Source: Isochrysis galbana (Eukaryota > Haptophyta > Isochrysidales > Isochrysidaceae). Taken from it: a stretch of 64,000 bases of DNA. The DNA lies in NCBI GenBank assembly GCA_018136815.1, contig CM030932.1, positions 1,839,284 to 1,903,283 on the forward strand, in the 5' to 3' direction. A model generated the notes under the pieces. That model was not told where the DNA came from and did not search any database. It saw only the letters and a list, made by a program, of their open reading frames with translations. Positions 1 to 10,400 of this stretch are shown here, piece after piece. The position numbers were made by a program, and so were the translations under genes. The number at the start of each line of letters is the position of its first letter. Position 1 is the stretch's first letter.

Positions 1-1263
1 TGAGCGCCAACTAGTCGCGACCCGCGCTCACGCAGCCATGCTTGCACCAAGGCGGACACAGTGTATGGCAAGGACACGCATGCATCTCACAGCAATCAAA
101 TGCATGCTACAGCGTGTTAAGCCGCCTGTCTCTTCATTGTTGCCTTGCAGATAAGCTCTCTTCCGAATGGGAGGGAAGACGTGAGCCGTCGCCCAGTCGA
201 ATGACGCCCGACATACTCCGGGAGCCGTGAGAAGGCTGCCTTCTCCACGCGTCCTTCCTATAGACGGTGGCAGTCATGTCGCCGCTCGCGGGCGTATGTT
301 TTACGCCTTGCGGGTGCTCGCGTAGATATTGATCCGTTCCCTTTGATGCCCACCCGCACTGAGAGTTACATAATCTCGACGCGTGGGGGAAGAAATCTTT
401 GGCCAAGCGGATGCGTGCGTTGGGACGTCGCACCCTAGCCTAACGAATGCGCGAGACTGCCCACCTGTTTCAGAACGAGTCCATCCGCCCCAACCGTACT
501 TGCCATGCTAGTGTACCGAACCGCAACACGCACCCGGGCTGCTCCGGCGCCTCATAGTCAGCGTGCAATGAAGAGGCGCGGGCCTTACGGTGACGGCGCT
601 AAGTCCTCACCCTTGTCCTTTCTATGTCGTCGCTTCTCTCTATACCTCCCCTCTCCCTCACCGTCTTTCTTCCCTCCCTACTCCCCTTACGTCAGTCCCA
701 TCGCGTGGATGTCTTTTGGTGCGTCAATTTTGATATTAAAAATGAACCTAAGTTTCTTGTTGCGGGTAAAGGGGGGGGCTTGTACACTTCCCCCTCGTAC
801 GTTCCGTTTTTAGGTCTTCCCGCGCGACTCCCTCTCCGTCGCCGCGCCCCAGTTCCCTTCTTCCCCGTATCGTCCCGTATCGGTCCGCCCCCCCTCTCCT
901 CTCCTCTCCCCGGCTCCCCCGCGGAAGCCCTCTCCCCCTCTCCCCTCCCGTCTCTCCCCGAGTGCTTCCTTGAGTTTCCGGCCCCCTTTTGTCTATTTCT
1001 TTCCCGCGCGATTCCCTCCCCCCCCCGCGCGTGACGTTTTCCCTCTTTCCCTGCGTGTCCTGACTACGCTCTGCGCTATCGCCGCCCTCTGTGCCCCCTT
1101 GTTCGTCCTCCATCCCCGTTCTCGTGCTGCTGTGCCCCGTGATGGCTGAGAGCGCGCCCATGTCCTCGGCCCCGTCCCCGCGCGCTTCCTCGACTCCCCA
1201 TTGTTCACCCCCCACCCACGCTCCAATTGGGCCATACATCTCATGTTACAGTTCATCCACCAC
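1..1263. other. No gene recognised; pyrimidine-rich tract
   Basis: I see no coding region I can support here. From about 600 to 1250 the plus strand is a long C/T-rich stretch with many CCCTCTCC-like runs. It produces long but compositionally biased open frames on both strands that do not resemble proteins. The end nearest 1264 runs into the endonuclease fragment of a LINE, so part of this stretch may be old retroelement sequence. Confidence 0.4.
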
Positions 1264-1860
1264 TCACACCCAGCCGCACCACAGCCACAGCTCCATGCGA
1301 TCCGGCCCGGGTTGCGCACTGAGGTATACAGATATTATACGGTATTGGGTTTCATCTATGTTGAGTGTTATGGATACGCATCTACCTTCTAGCAAGATTT
1401 CTAGGGACTCCGTCCTAGCAGTTATTCGCTCGGCCGCTTCTCTGATTGCCACCGCGACACCGCTAGCAGGGTCTCCTAGCTCTCCTGGGGCGACAAACCA
1501 CAGCCAGCCCAACATGGCGGCTGTCCTATGTGCCCAGAGGTGCGAGCCGTCCTCGTATGCATGAAGTTCTTGTAGTAGTAGTATGTCTACTTTCGCCTTT
1601 CGCGCTTGCGATAGCACGGCGGCTAGCTTGCCGCTCTTGGTGCCGTTAATGTTGTATGTCGCGATGCGGACAGGTCCTTCACTTGTGTAACCAAGGGTGG
1701 AGTCATATGTGAGTCTAGGGCGCTGGGGCGTTTTTCTCGCGACGGTAAGTTTGGTGGCCGCAATCGCGTTGGCGCACGCGCACTCTGGGTGGAGGAAAAG
1801 GCATGCCGGGCCGTTCAAACAGACGCCCGGGATCTTCTTGTGTGGATGAAGGTGGCAGCG
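1264..1860 (-). mobile_element. Non-LTR retrotransposon fragment: Cys/His segment plus AP-endonuclease-like domain
   Basis: The open frame from 1818 down to 1264 encodes an endonuclease/exonuclease/phosphatase fold of the kind found at the N-terminus of LINE ORF2. The visible landmarks are RIATYNINGTKSGKL (first strand, Asn motif), DILLLQELH (catalytic Glu), SGVAVAI and RIISVYLSAQPG. After this last motif the frame loses the family pattern, so the C-terminal part of the endonuclease (the SDH region) and the whole reverse transcriptase are missing. Just upstream in the same frame, to about 1858, is a Cys/His cluster (CHLHPHKKIPGVCLNGPAC, then FLHPEC) that looks like a zinc-binding knuckle. It is a truncated, dead copy. 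The orientation matches the LINE pieces at 2773-3421 and 40976-42305. Confidence 0.7.
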
Positions 1861-1884
1861 GATCCATAGCTGTACATGATTCCA

Positions 1885-2060
1885 GTCACGACTATAGTCA
1901 GACGCATAGTCAAGCTCCCATGGTATGACTAGTAGTCAATAGTCAGAAGGCTATCTATAACTAGTAGTCAATAGTCAGAGGCTATGGCATGACTTGACTA
2001 TGCTAGTCAGGGGGCCGACTTGACTACGACTAGAGCAGCGCGACTATAGTCACTGCCACT
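1885..2060. repeat. TAGTCA-rich degenerate repeat, copy 1
   Basis: The stretch contains many copies of TAGTCA, CTAGTAGTCAATAGTCAGA and GGCTATGG(C)ATGACT arranged in degenerate tandem. A second, clearly related block lies at 2628-2776 in the same orientation. The phrases CAAGCTCCCATG and GACTAGTAGTCAATAGTCAG recur in both, so the two blocks are copies of one another and not independent simple repeats. Confidence 0.7.
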
Positions 2061-2627
2061 GCGCAAGCGCGCGAGCAAAGCAGGGCAGAGCGCAGAGCGC
2101 GCTGCGCGCCGCCTGTCAAACAATGCCTACGCATTGCGGGTTGCGGGTTGCGGAGCCAGATATGCTAAACTGCGCAATGATCGAGCGGCTCGAGGTCAAA
2201 AATGCGCGCACGACAATACTCAATGTTGTATAATACTATACTAGTACTAGCACAATGTTATTGGATCCATCGTCCGAGACAATGCTACCATCAGTCACTC
2301 TCGCTCTCGCTCTCCATCCACACCCACACCGCTCAGGCACCAAATAGTCCCATCCCCATCATCCTCATCTTCAAACATCTCAGACACACACCTTCTTGTT
2401 GCCCATCAATGGGGGCATCCTCCTGAACAGCGGCTAGCCCTAGAGTGCTCTACTCTCACGCCCCAAGGAGACGCCCTCCCACGCCATACTTGCTCACATA
2501 CAAGTCCCATGACATCTCGCCCGTAGTTTGATCGCGGTGCAGGTACCAAAATTCTTGCGCACGTAAACGAGGCGAAAAGAATTAAAATTAGATTAACATC
2601 AAGACACAATATATATCTATTTACCCA
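2061..2627. other. Sequence between the two TAGTCA blocks
   Basis: About 570 bases separate the two related TAGTCA blocks. I see no convincing coding sequence. Around 2300-2345 there is a short CTCTCGCTCTCGCT and CACACCCACACC microsatellite. The stretch could be an insertion flanked by terminal direct repeats, or simply the spacer of a broken minisatellite. Confidence 0.3.
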
Positions 2628-2776
2628 TATGACTATAGTCTGATCATAGTCAGTGATTCAAGCTCCCATGCTATGACTAGTGGTCAATAGTCAGAGGGCT
2701 ATGCATGACTAGTAGTCTATAGTCAGAGGCTATGGTGTGACTATGACTGCATAGTCAAGGCCCATAGAATGACTAA
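2628..2776. repeat. TAGTCA-rich degenerate repeat, copy 2
   Basis: This is the direct-repeat partner of the block at 1885-2060, sharing the order CAAGCTCCCATG, ATGACTAGT(A/G)GTCAATAGTCAGA, GGCTATG. It abuts the end of the CCCH-finger ORF fragment on the minus strand. Confidence 0.7.
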
Positions 2777-3421
2777 GATTGAATCACTTGAATCACGTAC
2801 AGCCCTGAGCGGATCGTGTACTTATTGTCGATCCACGCGCCAAGCACGTCGTGCGAGAGATTGCATCGCACTCCTCGTTTGTTCCTGAGGCACAGGCCTT
2901 GAGTGAAGCGCGCACATTGCTTAGGGGGGCCCTTGCCAAGGGCCTCGTGCGCCGTTTTCGGGCGAGGGTTGAGCCTTTGTGCCTCGTTGCGCTCGCGGCG
3001 CTTCGCCGCTTCTTGTTCACACTCGCATACGCGAATCGAGCTCAAGAGTCAAGAGGCCCTTAACCACTTCTGGCCGCCAACCTTTGCAACCGCGTAGGCT
3101 GCCGTGGACCATGAGCTTGTGAGGAGATTGAATGGATTCTGGCATCTTGATTTCCTTGCACGCCCGAATGGCGTAATTTACCGGGACGGTCTTGCCGTCG
3201 ATCTGAAGTAGCAGCTTGCGAGGAAAGTTTCCGTCTAGAAAGGAGCCTTGTGACGAATTGGGATGGCCCATAGGGCCTGAGGGCAATGAGGAAGGGGCCA
3301 AGCCGGCGGCAGGCGCGGCGAGGGAGACGACTTCGGAGGTGCTGACGGGCTGAGGCCCGTCAGCAGAGGAAGGCGGGCAGGCGGGCTTGAGCGAGGGCGA
3401 GGACGGCGGCGAAAGCGGCAT
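2773..3421 (-). pseudogene. Frameshifted retroelement ORF with a CCCH zinc finger
   Basis: Two overlapping minus-strand frames together look like one damaged coding region. The upstream frame (3421-3017) has a proline/serine-rich start followed by a more ordered segment (FPRKLLLQIDGKTVPVNYAI). It closes at 3017. Coding character resumes in another frame (from 3045) with a charged KRRERNEAQR stretch. That frame then has a CX7CX8CX3H finger, CARFTQGLC followed by RCNLSH. The same spacing occurs in the ORF at 41826-42275, where CTRFPMGKC is followed by RCNRSH, which links both to one retroelement family. The upstream end runs into the 3501-3600 gap. I infer a non-LTR element ORF with an indel; exact function unknown. 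Confidence 0.5.
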
Positions 3422-3500
3422 CGAGCGAGCGGCGAGAGGCGAGGGCGAGTGTGAGGAGGGCTGTGATGGCAGGGGCTGGCGAGGAGAGGCGAGGCTGTAG

Positions 3501-3600
3501 NNNNNNNNNNNNNNNNNNNNNNNNNNNNNNNNNNNNNNNNNNNNNNNNNNNNNNNNNNNNNNNNNNNNNNNNNNNNNNNNNNNNNNNNNNNNNNNNNNNN
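3501..3600. other. Assembly gap (100 N)
   Basis: Exactly 100 undetermined bases, a conventional placeholder for a gap of unknown size. It removes the first part of the 5' LTR of element 1. The 3' LTR shows that more than 400 bases of LTR precede the point where sequence resumes, so the true gap is probably larger than 100 bases. Confidence 0.95.
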
Positions 3601-4488
3601 TCTTCCTCTCACATTCCCTAGGTCCGCTACCCTTGGCTTGTAGGTCCTTGCTTCTTTCTTCTCGGTCAAGGTTTTGGCGAGCGAGTCGGTTGCTCTAGCC
3701 GCTCGAGATTTGAGGTTTAATTTGCCATCTCCCCTTGGAGACCGGTGTAGGTTCGCTTCCTAGGTGAGGGAATCTTTCCCCTTGATGCAAGTTACATGCA
3801 AGCCTTGGCCCTTTTGGTGTTTCTTCCCCTTGGTTGCTACTCAGGGTTGTTCGTTAGAAGCGTCTAGAAGTTCACGCTCAACGGCAAGATTTCCTCTGTC
3901 GTGAAGACATCTCGTTGCGATCTGTATCCAAAGTGATCGCCGTGGTCGCGCGACAGGACGCTCCCCCTTCGGACTCTCCGCTACGTGGGAAGTTACAACG
4001 GAGACACGCTCCGGCCGTCGCTGCGGAGTCTCTCTCTCTCTCTCGCTCTCTCTCTCCGTCTCTCGCGACGTGTTTGAGTTATCGGTGATTTGGGGTCGCG
4101 GTTGCTTGATAATTTGCTTGGTTTGGGTGAATGATTCCGGTGTGTTCGTGAGTCGGTGTATCCTGTTGTTCTCAGGCTCTTTGTCCGTCGTTGTTCGCTG
4201 CGTCGCTGCACTCTAGCAGCCTAGGCTCCCTCCCTGAGGGAAGAGTTCTTTGTAGGTCTAACAATCTCTTAAACCCAACACACTAGGGCCGCTAGGAGCG
4301 CCTCGCCGCCCCACAGTCCTTCGTTCGCCGTTCGTTCCCTGTCCATACACCCGAATGGGGTTGCCCGACCCAGTCCAGATTTCATTCACCCGACTCCCGG
4401 TGGGGAGGAGGGCCAAAGCGCCGCGCTAGCCGCCGGTGCTGCTCGCGACGGAGTGGCTCAGAGCCCTCCGGCTCCGCTCGACTCGACA
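3601..4488 (+). repeat. 5' LTR of chromovirus element 1 (left end lost in gap)
   Basis: Bases 3603-4488 match 15547-16434 almost perfectly. Reading the two side by side I find one substitution (GGCCCTTTTGG against GGCCCCTTTGG) and four single-base length differences, all in short homopolymers. The copy contains a CT-rich tract (about 4029-4065) and an ATG at 4355 that begins the gag reading frame. Here that frame is broken by a missing A in CAGATTTC, where the 3' copy has CAGAATTTC. Confidence 0.85.
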
Positions 4489-7068
4489 AGCACGAAATCG
4501 AAGCTTGCGTCTTCGGCCGCAGAGGAGGAACCCCTCAGGGAACCTTCTCTGCCCGCTGCAGCTTTTGCTCCCGTGGGATGTCCGAGTGATCCCACGGCTT
4601 CTGAGGCTACACCAATGGCACCCATCACCCCGGCTGCTATCTCCACGACTGGCTCCGATCAGCTCGTGGCGGATGGCGAGGATTTGTCCGCTTCCTTCGG
4701 CACCCACCGGGTGCAATCACAGCGGGCCATGGTGGAGCATGACCCTCTCCCGCATGAGGCCAACTTCAGCGTCGCTGAGTTGGCCAATGAGGTGGAGGAG
4801 GGTCCCCTCCCTCTGATTCAGTTTGACCCCCCTCCTCACCTTCGAGATGATGAGTCTGAGGTCGGTGAAGGGGAGGGGATCAGCTTCCGAAGCCCCGCTT
4901 ACCGGGACTATGCCCCGCCGTCATCAAAAGGGGTCTTTGATCAAGAGATCACCCCGATCGAGACGGCCGCGGCGCGTCAGGATGCGGAAATGGCAAGGCT
5001 TCAAGCGCAGACCAACACCCTAAAAGGGGCTGTGGAGCGCCTACAGTCATCCCTTGCCGCGGCAGAGGCGAGGGAGGGGCTTCTCCGGGATCAAGTTGAA
5101 GCAGGGTTCAAAGCCCTGACTCAGCTACTCCAAGCCCGCCAAGAGCCCACTTCAAGTCCGTCCATGGATCGGACCGAGGCGGCTGCGGATTCTGCTAGGC
5201 CGGCTCAGAAGGAACCATCCATGGACGAGCCTCCTGCCCTAGACCAAAAGGGCCACGCCTCTCCGGCTACTAGGGTTCCACGGTCGGCGTACCCGACCTC
5301 CAAATCGGAATCCCGCCGCCAGGATCAGAGCCCTTACCGGGGCCCGACCCCGGTGGTGCCGTTCCGCCACCCTCGCGACCCTGCCTTGCGTGGGGATGGA
5401 TGAGCGAGAGGCAGTTGTAAGCGAGTGGAAAAATCTCCTCGCCTGCCCTCACGCGATCTGGCCGCCCTTTACCGCGACTCCGACGAGCATGAGCTCATCC
5501 ACACCATTTTGAAGAGCAACCTCTCCCTGGCGGGCAACGTTTGGCATTGCCGAATTTTCATGGAGGAGGACCACTTGCTCAAATGGGTGCGTAGCCGCTT
5601 CTCAGCCGAGCAAACCCTTCACCATCAGGTCAGGATGGGCAAAGAGCTTTCGGAGCTCCGCTTCCCAAAGGCCCTCGCCTCCGATAACGTTCAAACCGCG
5701 GCGACAGCCTGGAACGAATTTCGGCTAACTCTCATCAAGCCGTTGGAGCGGGCACTAGCGCTCGGCTGCGATCATCGCGAAATATTTACCTCCCTCCTCG
5801 CGGCAGCCGGAGCCAATTCCAGCGGCAATTCTCGCATCTTCGCCTTCCTCCTCGATCTAGTGGAGGACCGCGCCCTCGCTCTCAATCCTGTCCTCGCTGC
5901 TGACGTCCTTCTTCGCAAATGCGACGGGACCTTCGCAAACGGGGCCGATGGTTTCGCGAAAGACTCGGCGTCGATGGAGTGGGACCGCATGAGGGAGCGC
6001 GAGGCCGGCGCTGATCTATGTGAGCTCAGCAAGAATTTGGTTCGCGCCTACATCCGCAAGCTTGGCGATTCCGCGGTTGACTCCACCAACGTGTGGGATC
6101 ATCCAAACATGGCCCATGAGATCAACCAGAGGTTCGAAGAAATCATCCGGAACGATAAGGTTGATCCTCAGCGCGGCGTCGATAATGCTATTAAATTTGC
6201 GGAGGTGCTCGCGGAGACTCGTTTCCGCGTAGAGAACCACGAGCTAGGGCGGTCGGCGCTCTCGTGCGTCAACCTCTGCCAACGGTACCTCAGCCCTTAC
6301 GAGCAGGCCCGGGTGAAGCGTCATCAATCCCGGCCCTCGACGAAGCAAACCGTGGCTAGCGTACGCACTAAAGCCTCAGGCGAGGCAAAGAACGAGACTT
6401 CCTCGTCCCAGAAGACCGCTTCGACCACGGACATGGTCGCCGCCGTGCAGGCAGCCGTCCAAGCCACCGTGGCGGAAGCTCTTCGCGGACAGGGACACTC
6501 GCCTGCTTCGAAGCCTGATTATCGGGCTGCTGCACCGCCGGCAAGTTACCACTCCAACTCACCGTTGCCGGCTATACTGACCGATCCACCGGGTCGAAAG
6601 GGAGGCTCGTCTCGGCCGCCCAGCCGTCGCTGCGATCCGCCGGCGAACGGCCAAGGGCTACCGCCCGATTTGGGCGTATCCCGGTGGACGCCCGAGCTTT
6701 GGAATCGGGCCCGAGCCCGCTTCTGGGCCGTAGCAGGCTATGCCAAGCACCCAAGGGTCTCGGCGGCGCTAGCAAAGTGCCGACCGGCCGATAATTCAAT
6801 GGAAACTCCACGAACGGACGATATCAATAGGGGAATCTCCGAATGGACGAACGAAAACGGCTGTGCCTTCTGCGCTTTCCGACCTCATGCTCCTCCTGGC
6901 ACTCCAGCCAGCGAAGCCTGGAAATATGGCACGGGAGACGGTGCTCACAACCCCGTCATCTGTCAGCCATATATTCGCTTTCTGTGTGAGGCTGGCTGCG
7001 GAGAGTGTGGATCGGACGAGCACATTCATAAGCTTCTTCGCTCGATGGTCCGGGTTAAGCCTCAGTAG
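4355..7068 (+). CDS. gag: Gag polyprotein of chromovirus element 1 (interrupted by small indels)
   Basis: This would encode the capsid/nucleocapsid precursor that packages the element RNA. It aligns along its length with the intact 46285-49050 gag of element 2. Shared blocks include the capsid-like AGNVWH segment, DHREIFTSLLAAA, FAKDSASMEWDR and WDHPNM...EINQRFE. Just before the C-terminus is a Cys/His-rich segment (CAFCAF, HNPVICQPYIRFLCE, GCGECG) in place of a classical CCHC knuckle. A coiled coil lies near 4975-5135. Three defects are visible: one missing base near 4379 after the ATG at 4355; an in-frame TGA at 5401; and DEREAVVSEWKNLL readable only in another frame between about 5395 and 5450, which implies a paired insertion and deletion. 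All are single-base events, so assembly error is as likely as real decay. Confidence 0.8.
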
Positions 7069-7493
7069 AGGTCCGGCGGGGTCCCCGTCCTTCAAACCCT
7101 GGCGGAGAACATCGCGGGCGGTGGGCCCGAACGCCACCACCACCATCCCGATCCGATCCCTACGCCGCTTGGGGAGAAGAGCTGTCAACGCGGCGATTCT
7201 CCCCCTGTCTCTAGCTCTATTCAGTCCTCGACGGTGGGAGCCGCCTCGCCGGCTGAAGCCCCCGCCGAACGGCTATCTCGGAAGCCGGAGTCGACACTTG
7301 ACCCGGGCTCCTGGAAACAGGTTTGCCCCGGAGATAGTCGCGACCCGACTCTCCGAAATTCGTGTACGTCTACAAGTTCTTCTATTACTCCGCACGCTAT
7401 TAGGATGTTAGGGGCCGATTCTCGCTCGCTGCCCCTCTTGGAATCTATTTCTACGGATACTATGCTGTCTTCGGTTTCTTCAAATTCGCCTAG
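7069..7493 (+). other. Gag-pol spacer of element 1
   Basis: After the gag TAG (7066-7068) about 425 bases separate gag from the start of the open pol frame, which is closed upstream by TAG at 7491. Part of this spacer stays open in the gag frame (7234-7557) with serine-rich, low-complexity content. No classical slippery heptamer with a pseudoknot could be identified by eye. How pol is expressed (frameshift, internal initiation or a spliced RNA) is therefore open. Confidence 0.4.
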
Positions 7494-10400
7494 GTCTTTC
7501 GACGCATCTTCATCCCTGGATTCACCCCCGACGGCCCTGCCCAAGGGGGTGGGCTAGGTGGATTCGACGCGTCTTCGGTCTCTTCGTTTCGTAAACAATC
7601 AGTTGTGAAGCCCTCGAGGGCTGTCGACTCGGTATCATCTTCTGCTCTAGGTTCTATGGATAGGTCCGACGTGGCCGCTGCCGCGTCCGAAAACGTTGTT
7701 GCTGCTTTACCTGTTTCTGCTCTTTCCCGGCGGGACCCCACTGGAGACCTCTCTCCCAAGGGCCATAGCCGGAGCCGCTCTGCGGACGAATCGTCGTTGT
7801 CTACCGTAGGTTCTCGTGCTGTTGAGGCGGAGACTAGTGTCTCCTCTTCACCTCTCTCCCCGGTTCGTTATATTTCTCCGTCGTCGTGTTCATTCTCTCG
7901 TCTCGAAGTTGCACCCGTTCTCGTTTCTGATCTGGTTCCCGACCCGGAAGGGTCGGCTTCCGGAGTCAATGAAGATGAAGGTTCCAAGGGAGCTGCGGCT
8001 TTCCGCGCTCACGCCGTGGCCACCGCAGACTCGGGAGACGCAGGGGCCGTCGACTACGATCCCTCGTCGCGCACCATACGGACGCCGGCGTCTCCTCTTT
8101 CTCTCGGCTCTCCGGAGGATCCCCGTTCCAGGGATCGCCCGCCGGAGCCAACCCCCTTCAGGTCTAGCCCACCGAAACTCGAGGGCGACGACCTCCTTCC
8201 CCTGAATTCCGTTGCCGAGGCCATCCACCGGATCGCCGTGGTTGGTTGTTCCTCGGCCGCCAAGTCTACTGCAACTGCCCGCGCCCCTACGCGCGAGCTC
8301 CAAATGTTAGCCGCCTCCCGTGCCCGGGCTAGCGGTTCCTCCGTCATCTTGCCCCGCCATCTCGCCGAAGCTGCTCTAGCCGTGCGGCGGCCGCACGCGA
8401 GCACTCATTCATCACCCTCTGCCGTACTGCCGACGCATTTTGACGAGCTTTGCGCTGAGTTAGCGGCGATCCACGACGCCGTGACGCTCGACGCGGCCGA
8501 GGGGATTCCTCCACCCCGCGTTCTAGTCGTCGGTGAAGCTAGCGGGGTCGTGTCTTCGATGTTCCTACTCGCCGGAGCGCACGTCGCGACGTGCGATCTA
8601 CGACCGTCGGAGATCGACTACATTCCCCACTTCTGCGGAGATGCTCTTCACATTCAAAACCTCGGTTGGGACCTCGTGGTTGCGCATCCGCCGTGCACGT
8701 ATTTGTCGGCGGTGAGTTGCCAGTGGCTCGATCGGGAGCCGGGACGACGCCAGGCTCTCGAATCCGCCGCTAGAGTCTTCCTCGCCATGGCAAGCGCCGA
8801 CGCGCCTTTCGTTGCCGTCGAAAATCCTCGAATGCACGCGGAAGCCTCTGCCTTAGTCGGGGGGTTGCGACCGCGGCAGTTTGTGCAGCCGTGGCAGCAC
8901 GGCACGGGCCATCAAAAAGCAACTGGCCTGTACCTGACGGCTTCACTCCCGTCCTTGCAGCCTTCGAAGATTGTCGAGGGACGTCTATCCGCTATGGCGG
9001 ATCTATCGCCGTCGCCCCACCGTGGCGCCCTTCGCAGCCGCACCTATGTGGGCATTGCCGGTGCAATGGCGGCCCAGTGGATGCCGGTCTTGCGCCGTTA
9101 TGCGCGCGAAGCCAAGGCGTCGCGTTCGCTCGACTTCACGGTGGACTGGGCAATTTCCCAAGCAGCTGCCAGCTTGAGAGAACGCCCTTCGCTTTGCTCG
9201 ACCGGTTTCGAGCTGGCTGAGCCGAGGACGGCTCTGGCTCGTTTCATGGAGGGGAGAGGCGAAGCAGCTTCTAGCTCTCACCTCACGCCTCCCAGCGGTT
9301 CGCCAGTGTCTGATTCGGTTGTCGTGATCCCGGACGCAGGCCCCGTTGCCGATGCTTCTCGCCTGCTTCATCAGGAGGACTCGGAAACAAACGTATCGGA
9401 AGACGAGGCCGAGGCGGAAGGAGACCGCTTCCTGCCGTGGGAGTGGCCCATAGAGGACCGCTCTACAACGCCAGGCCCTCCAAACACGGTGAAGAAGCGC
9501 CGCAGCAAGTGGCAGGTCTTCGACCGTGATGTAATTTCGGGGGTCCATCGGTGGCAGGATGTCACGCCTTCCATCGCCCAAGAAATCGCTGAGCAAGCGG
9601 CAGCTGCGGAGCCGTCGGAACCTCCCATCTTGTCTCGACTGGGCTCTCAAGGCATCAATGCACTATCTCCGAGCGCCTCCTTCACGGCTGGCGACGAGGT
9701 AGTGGCCGAACTGACCAATTCGTTCGTAGCCGAAAGGTCACTCGAAACCTGGGATGTCGGGCCCGACTCGGGAGAAGATGACACGCCCGAGACGCCAGAA
9801 CACCGGAGCATGCAGACCCTCGAGACCAAGCCCTCCGACGCCGCCGAAGGAGAGGATACTCCACGGGCACTGTATTGCGATGGGGCTACCGCTAGGGGCC
9901 TCAGTGCGGCCGGATTTTCCGAGTTGTCGAAGCTTCCGAAGACAGACTTGCAGAAGTCCCTGGAGAAGGAATGGTCACGCCAAATGGATCAACCTCGGCA
10001 TCCGACGGACCGTCGAGGGCTAGGCTATGATGGCGTGCCTAACCCCTCTAGTTCAGCAAAGGCATCCCCACGCTCCTCGATACCATTCGTGCCGCAGACG
10101 GTGGCCGCCGCTATCGAGCGAGTGCCCCACGTCGATGAATCTTCTCCGTCCAGGCTAGCCTCCAATCCAACCACCCTGTCACCCGGAGCCGGAACCTCAC
10201 TTCCGGTGGAATCTATCGCGGACACTCCGCCGCCGCTCTACCCTCGTCACTGCCTCTATGTCCGCGATCTCGTGGTCTGCCGTGCCGATGGCGACCGCGC
10301 AGCTCAAGGGTTCGTTCTCCCGGACGTTGCCCTCACGGTGAACAGCACCCTGGCTGACACTGGAGCGGGCCCGTCAGTAATCACCACTGCTCTTCTCGAT

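Noticed and set aside
748-1239. Long minus-strand ORF of 163 codons rich in Gly, Glu and Arg
   Set aside because: It lies opposite a pyrimidine-rich tract. The composition explains both the length and the amino acids, and no domain is visible.
8511-9100. Idea that the methyltransferase domain is bacterial or phage contamination in the assembly
   Set aside because: It is in one unbroken frame with eukaryotic chromovirus domains, and an independent diverged copy with the same domain order lies 35 kb away on the other strand.
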